Positions 9,159-18,655 of a stretch of DNA of 64,000 bases are shown here, piece by piece. The translations under genes were made by a program, and so were the position numbers. The stretch is taken from NCBI RefSeq assembly GCF_009936235.1, contig NZ_AP022314.1, forward strand, positions 2,542,001 to 2,606,000. Direction: 5' to 3'. This stretch comes from Mycobacterium xenopi (GTDB taxonomy: Bacteria > Actinomycetota > Actinomycetes > Mycobacteriales > Mycobacteriaceae). The notes beneath the pieces are model-generated. The model saw nothing but the letters and a program-made list of their open reading frames with translations, was not told the DNA's origin and did not search any database. Within the stretch, counting starts at the first letter, position 1. Each line of letters starts with the position of its first letter.

Positions 9159-10067
9159 ATGTCGGTGAACGGCAAACTGTTTGCAGGAATCGCACGCCGC
9201 GAATTCCTGACAGATGTCGCTGTCGTTGGCGGCATCGTTCTTCTCGCGCCATGGGCCGCACCGGCAATCGCCAAAGCTGATGCCGTTGGTGCGGTGCAGG
9301 ATTCGCCGACAGGATTCGACCCGCAGTTCGCTCTGGATGTTCCGCTGCCCTTGTGTCTAGCTGCATATGCGGTGGAGGAAGGCGGCACCGTGATACTACC
9401 GCCGGGATATGTGCAGACCGCTCTGATTCAGGTTGATCGTGCGTTGGCTACCATCACGGCCGAGCGCCATCCGACGGTGACACGGATAGCGGTCGACACC
9501 AACATATTTGGGCTGATGGGACGCAACGCCGCGACCCGCACCGCGTTCGTGGCATTCCGCGGCACCGACGACTTCGATGACGTGCTCACCGACCTCGACA
9601 TCATTCCCGAGAGGTACGCATTGCTGAGCGGATTCGGACATGTACACGCCGGTTTCCAAACCGTCTACCGGCTCGTCCGTGGCAGCATCGCGGCCAACAT
9701 CGCCGCGGCGTGCGTCGGCTGCGATCAAATCCTGGTAACCGGACACAGCCTTGGTGCGGCCATGGCAGTGCTGGCGGCGCCCGACATTTTCCTGAATATG
9801 CCGCCGAACATTCAACCTCGGCTGATCACATTTGCAGGGCCGCGACCAGGCCTGTGTGACTTCGCCAAAGCCTTCAACAATGTCATCAAAAGCTGTTTCC
9901 GCGTGGTGAACTTCCTCGATATCGTGCCGTGCCTACCGCCACTGATCTACGTGCAAGTCGGAACCCAGATCGATGTCGACAGCGGCGGGCCAATCGACCC
10001 GATATCGCGGCATAGCCTGTTTGCCTACCGGGAGGGACTCGAAAGACTCATAAAACAAGCCTGGTAA
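9159..10067 (+). CDS. Secreted class 3 lipase-like alpha/beta hydrolase
   Basis: The lipase class 3 signature is present: AFRGTDDFDDVLTDLD (oxyanion strand), the nucleophile elbow VTGHSLGAAMAVL with catalytic Ser, then ITFAGPRPG and VNFLDIVPCLPP carrying the catalytic Asp, with a His near the end (ISRHSLFAY). The N-terminus has RREFLTDVAVVGGIVLLAPWA, a Tat-like twin-arginine signal, so export folded is likely. ATG 9159 is used; GTG 9165 fits the GGGAGG box at 9151-9156 better and may be the real start. About 302 residues. Likely a triacylglycerol or ester hydrolase. Confidence 0.8.
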   Translation: MSVNGKLFAGIARREFLTDVAVVGGIVLLAPWAAPAIAKADAVGAVQDSPTGFDPQFALDVPLPLCLAAYAVEEGGTVILPPGYVQTALIQVDRALATITAERHPTVTRIAVDTNIFGLMGRNAATRTAFVAFRGTDDFDDVLTDLDIIPERYALLSGFGHVHAGFQTVYRLVRGSIAANIAAACVGCDQILVTGHSLGAAMAVLAAPDIFLNMPPNIQPRLITFAGPRPGLCDFAKAFNNVIKSCFRVVNFLDIVPCLPPLIYVQVGTQIDVDSGGPIDPISRHSLFAYREGLERLIKQAW

Positions 10068-10093
10068 AGCATCGCACGTGAAACACTCGTGCC

Positions 10094-11008
10094 ATGGTGA
10101 TGGCGATCGCGCGTCCCAAGCTCGAGGGCAACATCGCCGTCGGTGAGGATCGCCAATTGGGCTTCGCCGAGTTTGGTGATCCGCAGGGACGCGCCATCTT
10201 CTGGCTGCATGGAACTCCCGGCGCGCGCCGGCAGATTCCGGTGGAAGCTCGCGTCTATGCCGAGCAGAAGGGCATCCGGCTGATCGGGGTCGACCGGCCG
10301 GGAATCGGCTCGTCCACACCCCACCAATATCCCAATGTTTTGGCATTCGCCGACGACCTGCGCACGGTGGCGGACACGCTTGGCATCGACAAAATGGCTG
10401 TTGTCGGCTTGTCGGGCGGCGGGCCTTACACGCTCGCGTGCGGGGCGGCGATGCCTGAGCGGGTGGTGGCCGTCGGAGTGCTCGGTGGGGTGGCCCCCGT
10501 GACCGGCCCGGACGCCGTCCGTGGCGGTGCCATGACCCTTGGCTCGCTCCTGGCACCGCTGCTCGAGGCGGTCGGGCTTCCGATCAGGTATGCCGCGGTT
10601 GCTCTGGTCTGGCTGGCGCGCCCGGTGGCCCCGCTGGCGCTGCGGCTGTACGCACGGATGTCGCCGGAGGCCGACCGGCACCTACTGCTGCGGCCAGAGT
10701 TCGGCGCGATGTTCCTCGACGACCTGCTCAACGGCAGCCGCAAGCAACTCGCCGCCCCGTTCGCCGACATCGTCGTTTTCGCCCGCGATTGGGGATTCCG
10801 GCTCGAGCAGGTCAAGGTCCCTGTCCGCTGGTGGCACGGTGACCACGACCACATCGTTCCATTCGCCCACGGGCAGCACGTGGTATCCCGGCTGCCTGAT
10901 GCTGAGTTGTATCACCTACCCGGGGAAAGCCATCTCGCCGGACTCGGTCGCGGTGAAGAAATCCTGCGCACGATGATGGAGGTCTGGGACCGTGCCGAAC
11001 GAAAGTAG
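10094..11008 (+). CDS. Alpha/beta-fold hydrolase
   Basis: A 304-residue cytosolic alpha/beta hydrolase: FWLHGTPGARRQ (oxyanion loop), DRPGIGSS, the nucleophile elbow VVGLSGGGPYTLAC, acid residue in WWHGDHDHIVPF, and catalytic His in LPGESHLAGLG. Substrate unknown; the cap region is Ala/Leu-rich. A second ATG two codons later (MAIARP) is an alternative start. The gene is 27 bases downstream of the lipase on the same strand and could be co-transcribed. It is convergent with cinA. Confidence 0.8.
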   Translation: MVMAIARPKLEGNIAVGEDRQLGFAEFGDPQGRAIFWLHGTPGARRQIPVEARVYAEQKGIRLIGVDRPGIGSSTPHQYPNVLAFADDLRTVADTLGIDKMAVVGLSGGGPYTLACGAAMPERVVAVGVLGGVAPVTGPDAVRGGAMTLGSLLAPLLEAVGLPIRYAAVALVWLARPVAPLALRLYARMSPEADRHLLLRPEFGAMFLDDLLNGSRKQLAAPFADIVVFARDWGFRLEQVKVPVRWWHGDHDHIVPFAHGQHVVSRLPDAELYHLPGESHLAGLGRGEEILRTMMEVWDRAERK

Positions 11009-11071
11009 TTCGCCGCGTTCGATCCTGGGCAGACGGCGGCGGTACGGAAAATGCGATTGCCACAAAGGTTT

Positions 11072-12340
11072 TCAAGTAGCATCAGCTAGGATCCGCCGCA
11101 GCAGGTGCAGCGCCACCGTGGTCGAGCGTTCGCGGATATCAGCTCGGTTGCCGGGCAGCTTGAGGGTTCGGGTGAGCGTACGACCGTCGGCCAGCATCAC
11201 ACAGAAGCACACGGTTCCCACCGGCTTTTCTTCTGTGCCTCCCCCGGGGCCGGCGATCCCGGTGATGGCGATCGCGGTGTCCGCGCCGAACCTGCGCAGC
11301 GCACCCTCGGCCATCGCTTCGGCGACCGGCTCGGACACCGCTCCGTGCTCTGCGATCAGGCCCGGATCCACGCCCAGCAGTTCAGTTTTCGCTTCGTTGG
11401 CGTAGGCGACCACCCCACCGGCGACATAGGCCGACGAACCCGGCCGCTCCGTTAGCCGCGCCGCCAGCAGCCCGGCAGTGCAGGACTCCGCCGTCGCTAT
11501 CCAGCGGCCGGCCAACAGCTGGGCCACCTGGTCGTCCACCTGCGAGCCGTCTTCGGAGTAGATGTGCTGCCCATGCCGTTCCCGCAGCAGCTCCGTCAGC
11601 TGTTTGTATATGGGTGCGGCATCGGGCTCGTAGCGGGTGACCATTTCGATCTCGCCGCGTCGCAGGCAGGTGGTGATCTCCAGCGAGTCAAAGTTGGGGA
11701 CGCTCTGTTCCGCCTCGCGCAGTGTCTCGGCCAGCCCCGACTCGGGCAGCCCGAACATCCGCACGGTGTCTTGCCGGTACGTGGTGCGACCGGCGATTGC
11801 CTGTTGCACCGCGGGCATCTGCACCGCGGTTCGCCACATCGGCTGCAGCTCGCGTGGCGGTCCCGGCAACACCACGATGGTTGGCTTCCCGGGCACGACG
11901 ACGCCGGGCGCGGTTCCGACCGGGTCGATCACCTGCGCTCCCGCCGGAACCATGGCCTGCTTGCGGTTGGCGGCGCGCACCGCGTCGAAATCGAGGTCGG
12001 TGAAGGTCGAGCTGAGCGATTTGAGGATCGCGGCGATCTTCGCTTCAAGCTCGACGTCCAGTATCAGCTCGCGGCGACAGAATCGCGCCACCGTCTCGAT
12101 CGTCAGATCGTCGGCCGTCGGTCCCAGCCCGCCGCTGGTGATGATCAGATCCACGCCCTGTTCGGCCATGAAGCGCAGCTGCGCTTCGATATCGTCGCGG
12201 CGATCACCGCAAATAGTGATGTGCGCGAGTTCAACACCCAGGTCCAAGAGCCGGTCGGCGATCCAGGGGCCGTTGCGGTCTTGGACCCGCCCGGTCAAGA
12301 CCTCGGTTCCGGTGACCACGATGCCTGCGCGTGCGCTCAC
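11072..12340 (-). CDS. cinA: CinA-family protein (MoCF-like plus NMN deamidase domain)
   Basis: A 422-residue protein with the two-domain CinA structure. The N-terminal MoCF/COG1058 domain ([38 protein letters not shown]) hydrolyses ADP-ribose-type pyrophosphates in relatives. The C-terminal domain ([52 protein letters not shown]) is the nicotinamide-mononucleotide deamidase. Start is GTG 12340. The M. tuberculosis orthologue Rv1901 is likewise divergent from lipJ, of which a remnant starts 24 bases away here. Confidence 0.92.
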   Translation of the reverse strand: MSARAGIVVTGTEVLTGRVQDRNGPWIADRLLDLGVELAHITICGDRRDDIEAQLRFMAEQGVDLIITSGGLGPTADDLTIETVARFCRRELILDVELEAKIAAILKSLSSTFTDLDFDAVRAANRKQAMVPAGAQVIDPVGTAPGVVVPGKPTIVVLPGPPRELQPMWRTAVQMPAVQQAIAGRTTYRQDTVRMFGLPESGLAETLREAEQSVPNFDSLEITTCLRRGEIEMVTRYEPDAAPIYKQLTELLRERHGQHIYSEDGSQVDDQVAQLLAGRWIATAESCTAGLLAARLTERPGSSAYVAGGVVAYANEAKTELLGVDPGLIAEHGAVSEPVAEAMAEGALRRFGADTAIAITGIAGPGGGTEEKPVGTVCFCVMLADGRTLTRTLKLPGNRADIRERSTTVALHLLRRILADAT

Positions 12341-12363
12341 CGGTATGACATTACGCAGCCGCG

Positions 12364-12973
12364 GTGTTTGCTAGCCTGTGGCAGGTTCCCTCCCTGGACA
12401 TGCTGGGCCCGAGGTTCTGGGCCGAGGATGCGATCATGGTCCTCGACGCCGTCTGCTGTACCCCGGCGGCGATATTCGCGCCGAGTTTCAACGCGATGAT
12501 CGGACTCGTGCTAGCCGCGGATTACCCGGAACGGGTGCGCAGCCTGGTGATCGTCAACGGTGCCGCGCGGGTGCAGCGTAGTCCGCCATCAACTCGAGCG
12601 ATTCGGCGGGCGCGAAATAAACACGGCCGGAGACGGATTCGTGGCGATGTTCACCAGTCCGACTGCTGCAGTTGTGTGCGCGGACGCGATCGTCGTTGCG
12701 GTACGCGTGCTCGGGATCGAAGTGCGGACGGGTATCCACGTGGGTGAGGTTGAGGTACGCGGCGACGACGTGGCCGGATTGGCCGTGCCCATCTGCGCGC
12801 GCGTGGCGGCGCATGCGGGACTCAGCCAGGTGCTGGTGTCGTCGACGGCACGCGATATCGTTGCCGGCTCGCGGCGCAGGTTCGCCGACCGGGGTGAGCA
12901 TGAACTCAAAGGCGTGCCCGGTCGGTGGCAGCTGTGCACTCTGGTGCGCGACGAAGCGGCGATCGGGCGGTAG
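12364..12973 (+). pseudogene. lipJ: Deleted remnant of lipJ (alpha/beta hydrolase plus class III adenylate cyclase)
   Basis: Two fragments in different frames match the M. tuberculosis LipJ layout. From 12364 a hydrolase piece ([41 protein letters not shown]) runs to VNGAAR, then breaks near 12570. From there another frame gives the cyclase C-terminal part ([48 protein letters not shown]). The hydrolase N-terminus and about 200 codons between the pieces, including the first metal-binding Asp motif of the cyclase, are missing. It cannot encode an active enzyme. Its position next to cinA supports orthology. Confidence 0.8.
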
Positions 12974-13133
12974 GGGCCGTGGTGCGTTGCTCCTTTGCCC
13001 CACATCCGGCACGGCATCGGTTCGGGGAACCTCAGCCATCGGTGGGTTGGCGGGCCGCAGAAACCTTATGACATGGACCCGATAGTCTGTCGAAATTCAG
13101 CAGCTTTGTTCTTTGAAGAGGAGACGACCTAAC

Positions 13134-13394
13134 ATGGCTGATAAATGGTTCTCCGACATCGGTGCGCCAGGAGAGTTGACCCTTGCGGACGTGTGCGGCC
13201 AAATCGAGCAGAAAATGCACACCAATGCAGACAACTACAAATTGCCCCAGGAGTTCCCAGACTGGCAGTCGTGCGTGGAGGATCGGGACGCCACCATTTA
13301 CAAGTTGAGCGCGGCTGTCGTCAACCTTTGCCAGATGGTGGAGTACTTGGCATCGGAGCATCAGCACGGCAGCGCCAGCCAAGCCGCTACGTGA
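13134..13394 (+). CDS. Small hypothetical protein
   Basis: An 86-residue soluble protein (MADKWFSDIGAPGELTL...). ATG 13134 has a strong GAAGAGGAG Shine-Dalgarno ten bases upstream, which argues for a real gene. A helical middle (LTLADVCGQIEQKMHTNADNY) and a C-terminal helix ending in LCQMVEYLASEHQHG are visible; there is no signal or membrane segment. I do not recognise a family. It is followed by a 376-base stretch with short hairpins. Confidence 0.55.
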   Translation: MADKWFSDIGAPGELTLADVCGQIEQKMHTNADNYKLPQEFPDWQSCVEDRDATIYKLSAAVVNLCQMVEYLASEHQHGSASQAAT

Positions 13395-13770
13395 CGTGAA
13401 GGACGTCGGCGCCAGCGTGGCTCACAGGTTCAGGAATCGACCATCTGCCCGACGGGCGTTGTGGTGTGGACTGCCCCGACCGGGCAGCGTATAGCACACG
13501 TCTGGGCAGTCGGCTGCTGTTTCCCCCGTGCCTGCCCATTGGCGAATTACCAACTGCCCCAACGGGGCACCCACGCTCACGCGACCGCGGGCTGATGATG
13601 CCCCTGCGCCGGGCGAACACGGGAACAAGACGCGCGCGTCGCATCGACGCCGAACGCGCCCTCAATACCGACCACACCGCCGAACGCAACCAACCACCGC
13701 CCTTATAAGCACACCGCCGTGCAGCCAGCGCCTTGTCGGCGTCGGCTTACTCGTGCGAGAGAATGTGGCG
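13395..13770. other. Non-coding stretch with three short G/C hairpins
   Basis: No convincing gene. Short open frames exist on both strands but lack ribosome-binding sites and recognisable sequence. Three compact perfect stems occur: GCCC-GAC-GGGC at 13447-13457, CTGCCC-CGACC-GGGCAG at 13471-13487, and TGCCCC-AAC-GGGGCA at 13555-13569. The element CTGCCC recurs around them. The first two could terminate transcription of the upstream small gene; the whole could also be a structured RNA or leader. Confidence 0.4.
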
Positions 13771-14280
13771 ATGATCGAGTTAGAGGTTCTGCAAGCCGAC
13801 GTGACCGAGCTTGAGGTCGACGCGATTACCAACGCGGCCAACACGCAACTCAAACACGGCGGCGGGGTCGCGGCCGCGATTGCGCGCGCGGGCGGGCCCG
13901 AGATCCAGCGTGAGTCGAACGAAAAAGCCCCGATCGGCCTGGGCGATGCGGTAGAGACCACGGCCGGCGACATGCCAGCGCGCTATGTGATCCATGCCGC
14001 CACCATGGAGCTGGGCGGCCCCACGTCAGGGGAGATCATTTCCCGCGCTACCCGCTCCACGTTGGCAAAGGCCGAGGAACTCGGCTGCCGGTCGCTCGCC
14101 CTGGTGGCATTCGGCACAGGCGTCGGCCACTTCCCGATCGACGAGGCGGCGCGGTTGATGGTCGAAGCGGTGCGGCAACACCAGCCGCGCTCGCTTCAGC
14201 GGGTCATATTCGCTGTTCGCGGCGACGACGCAGAACGCGCCTTTCGGGCCGCCGCTGAGGCCTACTGGGCGGATAGGTGA
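13771..14280 (+). CDS. Macro-domain (ADP-ribose-binding) protein
   Basis: A 169-residue stand-alone macro domain. It begins [22 protein letters not shown] with the conserved N-A-A-N ribose/phosphate loop, followed by [14 protein letters not shown] and the second phosphate loop [18 protein letters not shown]. Such domains bind or hydrolyse ADP-ribose esters. It corresponds to the macro domain of M. tuberculosis Rv1899c (LppD) but has no lipoprotein leader. ATG 13771 is selected; a longer open frame upstream has no macro similarity. Cytosolic. Confidence 0.85.
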   Translation: MIELEVLQADVTELEVDAITNAANTQLKHGGGVAAAIARAGGPEIQRESNEKAPIGLGDAVETTAGDMPARYVIHAATMELGGPTSGEIISRATRSTLAKAEELGCRSLALVAFGTGVGHFPIDEAARLMVEAVRQHQPRSLQRVIFAVRGDDAERAFRAAAEAYWADR

Positions 14281-14567
14281 CGTTCCACCGATTCAACCTT
14301 GCGAGTCATCATGTCGGTGGCACCCGGCCGCACATCCGCCTTGATCACCGCGCTGACCCGCGGCGCACGAGCCGCCACGGTCTCCACCGCCCGCTGCACT
14401 ACGGCCATTACCTCAGTCCACGTTTCGCCCTCGATCTCGGTGAACATCGCATCAGTCTTGTTGGGTAATCCGGAGTCTCGAATCACCCGCACCGCTTCGG
14501 CGACGATCTCCCCCACGCTCTCGCCGACTCCCATGGGCGTGACGGAGAATGCGACCAGCACCGACAC
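14262..14567 (-). CDS. Thiamine-binding (MTH1187/YkoF-like) protein
   Basis: A 101-residue protein of the MTH1187/DUF77 family: [26 protein letters not shown], then a strand with [19 protein letters not shown], then [12 protein letters not shown]. Relatives form tetramers that bind thiamine or related hydroxymethylpyrimidines. GTG 14567 has a GGGAGGT box upstream. The 3' end overlaps the convergent macro gene by 19 bases. Orthologue position corresponds to Rv1898 of M. tuberculosis. Cytosolic. Confidence 0.8.
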   Translation of the reverse strand: MSVLVAFSVTPMGVGESVGEIVAEAVRVIRDSGLPNKTDAMFTEIEGETWTEVMAVVQRAVETVAARAPRVSAVIKADVRPGATDMMTRKVESVERHLSAQ

Positions 14568-14653
14568 CTTCTTACCTCCCTCGGGCGCAAGCGTTAGCAC
14601 GAGCGTACCGAGCGGTTGGCCAAGTCGACGGGGACGATGGCAGCATCGCGGCC

Positions 14654-15085
14654 ATGCGGGTTCTCGTGCAACGGGTCTCATCGGCGAGTGTGCTAGTCGA
14701 TGGGCAGGTGGTCGGAGCGATCCGGCCCGATAAACAAGGGCTGCTGGCATTCGTCGGGGTCACCCATAGTGACGATATCGATACGACGCAGCGGCTCGCC
14801 GAAAAGCTTTGGCGTTTACGTATTCTCGACGATGAGCAATCCGCGGCCGACGTCAACGCCCCAATCTTGGTGGTCAGCCAATTCACGCTGTATGCCGATA
14901 CCGCGAAGGGTCGACGACCCTCGTGGAATGCTGCGGCGCCGCGGCCCGTGGCCGAGCCGCTGGTCAACGCGTTCGCCGGTGCGCTACAGCGTCTGGGCGC
15001 CCACGTGGAAACCGGCGTTTTCGGTGCGCATATGCAGGTTGAATTGGTCAATGACGGTCCTGTGACCGTGTTGCTGGAGCTGTGA
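14654..15085 (+). CDS. dtd: D-aminoacyl-tRNA deacylase
   Basis: A 143-residue Dtd: [17 protein letters not shown], the catalytic [17 protein letters not shown] with the S-Q-x-T pocket, then NAAAP near the Gly-x-Pro proofreading loop, and [23 protein letters not shown] at the C-terminus. It removes D-amino acids (and Gly) mischarged on tRNA. ATG 14654 gives the standard length. It matches Rv1897c. The next reading frame opens at the stop codon, so coupling with downstream genes is likely. Confidence 0.95.
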   Translation: MRVLVQRVSSASVLVDGQVVGAIRPDKQGLLAFVGVTHSDDIDTTQRLAEKLWRLRILDDEQSAADVNAPILVVSQFTLYADTAKGRRPSWNAAAPRPVAEPLVNAFAGALQRLGAHVETGVFGAHMQVELVNDGPVTVLLEL

Positions 15086-15189
15086 GCGACGGAGTACGGC
15101 CGCCAATTGGCTTGACGTGCGAAATGCGCACCGGGGGTGGGGGATCGCCAGGGCTGACCGGTACGTTGCCCTTAGCGGAAGGAGGCCCG

Positions 15190-16044
15190 ATGCTGCGCGA
15201 CATTCGGGAACTCACCGGCGAGCCCGAGGCCTACGCCGCCGAACTTCGTCGCCGGTGGGGCGGGCTGTTGAGCTACCGCTACATCGGCCGCCGCTATGCG
15301 TCGATGGACCTTGGCCCGGTCGACGACACCGTCACGCTGCGCCGCGACCTGCGCAACGCCACAGGCGGCGTGCTGCTCGCCGTGATTGGAATCGCCTCAC
15401 CGGAAGGTGGCGGCATGTCCGATCTGGAAGCCGTGCCCAATCCGGTTGTTCACTCCTGCCAAATCCTTGACCCGGGACGCGATGTCCGTCGCATCGAGGT
15501 CGTGTCGGAGGTCCTGAAACGCGGCCGCCGGATGGGGTTTAGCCGCTCGCGGATCGTCGATGCGGACCGGCGCGGACGCGTGTTGGCGCTCACCGCAGGT
15601 CAGGGCATCAGTACCGGCACGCCGCCCGAGGGACTTCAGCGGATGGCCGTCGAGCCCATCGAGGTGGTCGACTCCCCGGACCTGCCGCCGATTTGGCAGG
15701 TCTTCGGCGCACACCGGCGCCCGGACGGCCACTGGGCCCTGCCCGAGCTCGCCGCGGATGTAGCGTCACCCGACGCGGCGCTGCATCTGGGACCGCAGTT
15801 CGTAGTGCTGGAGACCGCGGCGGTGGAATCGGCGGCTGGGGTCGCGGGCACCGATCGACTCCAAGGCGTTTCGTCCCACGTGATGTTCGTGGCGCGCGGC
15901 AAAGTCGGACCGTTCCGGGTTGAAGCTGAAGCTATGGCCGGTGCCGAGGCCGGGGTGGCGGTCCGCGCGGTGATCCACGACGAGGGGGCCGACGACCGCC
16001 TGATCACCGCGGGTTCCTATCTGTTCCGGACGGTGGAGGGATGA
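15190..16044 (+). CDS. Conserved actinobacterial protein, hotdog/thioesterase-like
   Basis: About 284 residues from ATG 15190, which follows AAGGAGG at 15179-15185. An alternative GTG at 15082 overlaps the dtd stop, but its extra 36 residues look unstructured. The protein has two similar-sized halves with beta-rich segments ([37 protein letters not shown]) ending in [14 protein letters not shown], a pattern seen in tandem-hotdog proteins. The assignment is tentative. Its stop overlaps the following methyltransferase start by 4 bases, so they form one transcript with dtd. Confidence 0.6.
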   Translation: MLRDIRELTGEPEAYAAELRRRWGGLLSYRYIGRRYASMDLGPVDDTVTLRRDLRNATGGVLLAVIGIASPEGGGMSDLEAVPNPVVHSCQILDPGRDVRRIEVVSEVLKRGRRMGFSRSRIVDADRRGRVLALTAGQGISTGTPPEGLQRMAVEPIEVVDSPDLPPIWQVFGAHRRPDGHWALPELAADVASPDAALHLGPQFVVLETAAVESAAGVAGTDRLQGVSSHVMFVARGKVGPFRVEAEAMAGAEAGVAVRAVIHDEGADDRLITAGSYLFRTVEG

Positions 16045-16955
16045 CCGCACCTAATGAGAAGAAATGGACCCGGTCCGACAACGACCAGTGGGACATCCTG
16101 AGCAGCGTGGGCTATACCGCGTTACTGGTGGCCGGATGGCGCGCTGTACACGCCCTGAGCGCAGAGCCGCTGGCACGCGACGACTATGCCCAGCATTTCA
16201 TCTCAGCCTCGGCGGATCCCTACTTGACCGGTCTGCTGGCCAACCCGGCGACCTCCGAGGATGCGACGGCATTCCCGCGGCTGTATGGCGTGCAGACCCG
16301 GTTTTTCGACGACTTTTTCCTCTCCGCCGCCGGCCACGGCATACGGCAGGCGGTGATCGTCGCGGCCGGCCTTGATTCGCGCGCCTATCGGCTTGCCTGG
16401 CCCGAGGGCACGACGGTGTTCGAAGTCGACCAGCCGAAAGTACTCGAGTTCAAGGAGCGCGTCTTGGGCGAGCAGGGTGCCAAGCCCAGCGCGCGGCGGA
16501 TCAGCGTCGCAGCCGATCTGCGTGACGACTGGTCAATCCCGTTGCAGGTAGCGGGCTTTGATCCGCGGCGACCAAGTGCGTGGTCGGTGGAGGGAGTGCT
16601 GCCGTACTTGACCGCAGCGGCACAGGACGCGCTCTTTGCCCGCATCCATCAGCTGTCTGCCACGGGTAGCAGGGTCGCGGTCGGCGCCCTTGGGTCGCGT
16701 CTGGACCAAGCGCAGCTCTCCGCCCTGGAAACGACCCACCCCGGGGTCAACATGTCCGGTGAGGTTGACTTTTCGGCATTGACGTATGACGACGGCAAAA
16801 CCGATCCGGCACAGTGGTTGGCCGACCATGGCTGGGTCGTCGGCCCTGTCCGCACGAACCCTGAGCTGCAATCTTCCTATGGCCGCACGCCGGCGCAGAT
16901 CGACATGCGTATCGATCGCATCATGTGCTCCCAATACGTCACGGCGACACGGTAA
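16041..16955 (+). CDS. Class I SAM-dependent methyltransferase (mycobacterial PPM1/LCMT-like family)
   Basis: A 304-residue member of the mycobacterial family of putative O-methyltransferases annotated as S-adenosyl-L-methionine-dependent (Rv1896c group). Visible marks are [14 protein letters not shown] helix ([14 protein letters not shown]), [18 protein letters not shown] (SAM motif I), [16 protein letters not shown] (motif II acidic residue) and [16 protein letters not shown]. The ATGA overlap with the preceding gene indicates translational coupling. The substrate is unknown. Confidence 0.85.
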   Translation: MTAPNEKKWTRSDNDQWDILSSVGYTALLVAGWRAVHALSAEPLARDDYAQHFISASADPYLTGLLANPATSEDATAFPRLYGVQTRFFDDFFLSAAGHGIRQAVIVAAGLDSRAYRLAWPEGTTVFEVDQPKVLEFKERVLGEQGAKPSARRISVAADLRDDWSIPLQVAGFDPRRPSAWSVEGVLPYLTAAAQDALFARIHQLSATGSRVAVGALGSRLDQAQLSALETTHPGVNMSGEVDFSALTYDDGKTDPAQWLADHGWVVGPVRTNPELQSSYGRTPAQIDMRIDRIMCSQYVTATR

Positions 16956-17008
16956 TCCGATGAGCACGGCACCGTCGCATGCGATCGGGTCGGGTAAACG
17001 GAGGGACG

Positions 17009-17893
17009 ATGCAGTTCTGGTCTGGCACAGCGTTTATCAGCGCGACGGAGGCGGTTGCCGTTGCGCGAATGTTCGACACGGCCGGGTACGACGGCGTCGT
17101 CTGCGCCGACCATTTGATCTACCCACGGCACCTGTCCTCGCCGTACCCGTCACCGACCGGCCGCCCGATGTGGTCGCCAGATACGGCTTGGCCTGACTCG
17201 TGGGTGCTCATCGGCGCGATGGCAGCGGTGACGAGCCGACTGCGGTTCTCCAACGCCGTCTACGTCGCACCTGCCCGGCCGCTGTTGGAGGTGGCCAAGC
17301 AGGTAGCCACCGCATCGGTCATCGCCCAGGGCCGGGTTTCACTGGCCGTCGGAGCGGGTTGGATGCGCGAGGAATTCGACCTGATGGGTCAAGACTTCGC
17401 CAACCGCGGTCAGCGGCTGGACGAAATGATCCCAGCCCTGCGTGCGTTGTGGCGGGGAGGCTGGGTGTCGTGGAGCGGTCGCTATTACCACGTGCCGGAG
17501 TTGATGCTCGAACCCCATCCGACACAGCCGGTACCGATTCTTTGCGGCGGCGAATCCGATGCGGCGCTGCGCCGTGCCGCGCGGTTGTGCGACGGGTGGG
17601 TCGGCACCGCATACGCCTGGAACGAGGCCGTGCATTTCGTGCAGAAGCTGAGCGCCTTTCGGCGCAGCTACGGACGCCACGACGAGCCGTTCGAGATCAT
17701 GCTCGCGTTGCGCGAGACACCGTCGCCGGATCTGTACAAGCGGGCGGAGGATCTTGGCATTACGGCGGTGATGTGTTCGCCGTGGACGGGATTGGATGAA
17801 CTACTTGCCGGTGGTTCGTCGACGGAGCCTGCCGAGCGGTTCCGGCCGGCGATCGAGCGGTTCGCCGAAACCGTCATCGCGAAATGCCGGTGA
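17009..17893 (+). CDS. LLM-class F420-dependent oxidoreductase
   Basis: A 294-residue luciferase-like TIM-barrel protein. Supporting segments are GYDGVVCADHLIYP, WVLIGAMAAVTSRLRFSNAVYV, LLEVAKQVATASVIAQGRVSLAVGAGWMREEFDLMGQDF and PILCGGESDAALRRAARLCDGWVG. In mycobacteria such proteins use cofactor F420 for hydride transfer in lipid or xenobiotic metabolism. ATG 17009 follows GGAGGG. It is convergent with the steroid-dehydrogenase-like SDR, with 13 bases between stops. Confidence 0.85.
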   Translation: MQFWSGTAFISATEAVAVARMFDTAGYDGVVCADHLIYPRHLSSPYPSPTGRPMWSPDTAWPDSWVLIGAMAAVTSRLRFSNAVYVAPARPLLEVAKQVATASVIAQGRVSLAVGAGWMREEFDLMGQDFANRGQRLDEMIPALRALWRGGWVSWSGRYYHVPELMLEPHPTQPVPILCGGESDAALRRAARLCDGWVGTAYAWNEAVHFVQKLSAFRRSYGRHDEPFEIMLALRETPSPDLYKRAEDLGITAVMCSPWTGLDELLAGGSSTEPAERFRPAIERFAETVIAKCR

Positions 17894-17906
17894 ACCGCAA
17901 ACGGGT

Positions 17907-18644
17907 TTACGTCTTGTGCGGAACGTCGGCGACCAGGCCCCCATCCACGACGAACTCAGCGCCGGTGGCATAGGCCGATTCGTCGCTGGCCAGGAACAGG
18001 ACGAACGTCGACACCTCGATCGAGGTGGCGGGGCGCCCGAGTGGAATCGTGACCAGGTCGTCGGGAATGTGCTTGGTCATCGGGGTGCGGATGAACCCCG
18101 GATGAATGGAGTTGACCCGGATCTTGTGCGAAGCCAACTCCAGCGCTGCCGACTTGGACAGGCCCCGAACCGCCCACTTGGAGGCCACATACGGGTGCAC
18201 CATCGGAGCACCGCGCAGGCCTTCGATGGATGAGACGTTGATGATCGAACCGCCGCCCGCGGCGATCATCGGATCGACGGCCGCCCGCATACCGAGAAAG
18301 GTGCCGGTCAGGTTGACGTCGATGACCTTCTGCCACTTGGCGAGATCGAACTTCTTGAGCTGTCCCAGCGCCACGATGCCGGCGTTGTTGACCAGAACAT
18401 CGAGTTTGCCGAAGTCCTGCACGGCCGTGGTAACCGCCGCGTCCCACTGGTCGGGTTGGGTAACGTCGAGGTGCACATAACGCGCGGCCTCCCCCAGCTC
18501 ATCGGCCAGCGCCTTGCCTTCGTCGTCGAGGATGTCGCCGATCACCACCTTCGCGCCCTCGCTCACCAGCAGCCGGGCATGCGAGGCGCCCATCCCCCGG
18601 GCGGCGCCGCTGATCAGTGCAACTTTTCCGTCCACGCGTCCCAT
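17907..18644 (-). CDS. SDR oxidoreductase resembling 3-alpha/20-beta-hydroxysteroid dehydrogenase
   Basis: A 245-residue classical SDR: cofactor motif SGAARGMGASHA, acidic NAD-specific end of the second strand (GDILDDEGK), NNAGI at 86-90, catalytic Ser138/139, Tyr152 and Lys156 (YVASK), and a C-terminus AYATGAEFVVDGGLVA. The sequence closely follows M. tuberculosis FabG3/Rv2002 (for example ARYVHLDVTQP and RVNSIHPG), a 20-beta-hydroxysteroid dehydrogenase. A KstR-type palindrome lies 26 bases upstream of the start. A steroid or bile-acid-like keto/hydroxy substrate is inferred. Confidence 0.85.
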   Translation of the reverse strand: MGRVDGKVALISGAARGMGASHARLLVSEGAKVVIGDILDDEGKALADELGEAARYVHLDVTQPDQWDAAVTTAVQDFGKLDVLVNNAGIVALGQLKKFDLAKWQKVIDVNLTGTFLGMRAAVDPMIAAGGGSIINVSSIEGLRGAPMVHPYVASKWAVRGLSKSAALELASHKIRVNSIHPGFIRTPMTKHIPDDLVTIPLGRPATSIEVSTFVLFLASDESAYATGAEFVVDGGLVADVPHKT

Positions 18645-18655
18645 GAGCGGTCAGG

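Noticed and set aside
13387..13689. 100-codon minus-strand open frame between the small gene and the macro gene
   Set aside because: Arg/Ser-rich, no ribosome-binding site, no recognisable family.
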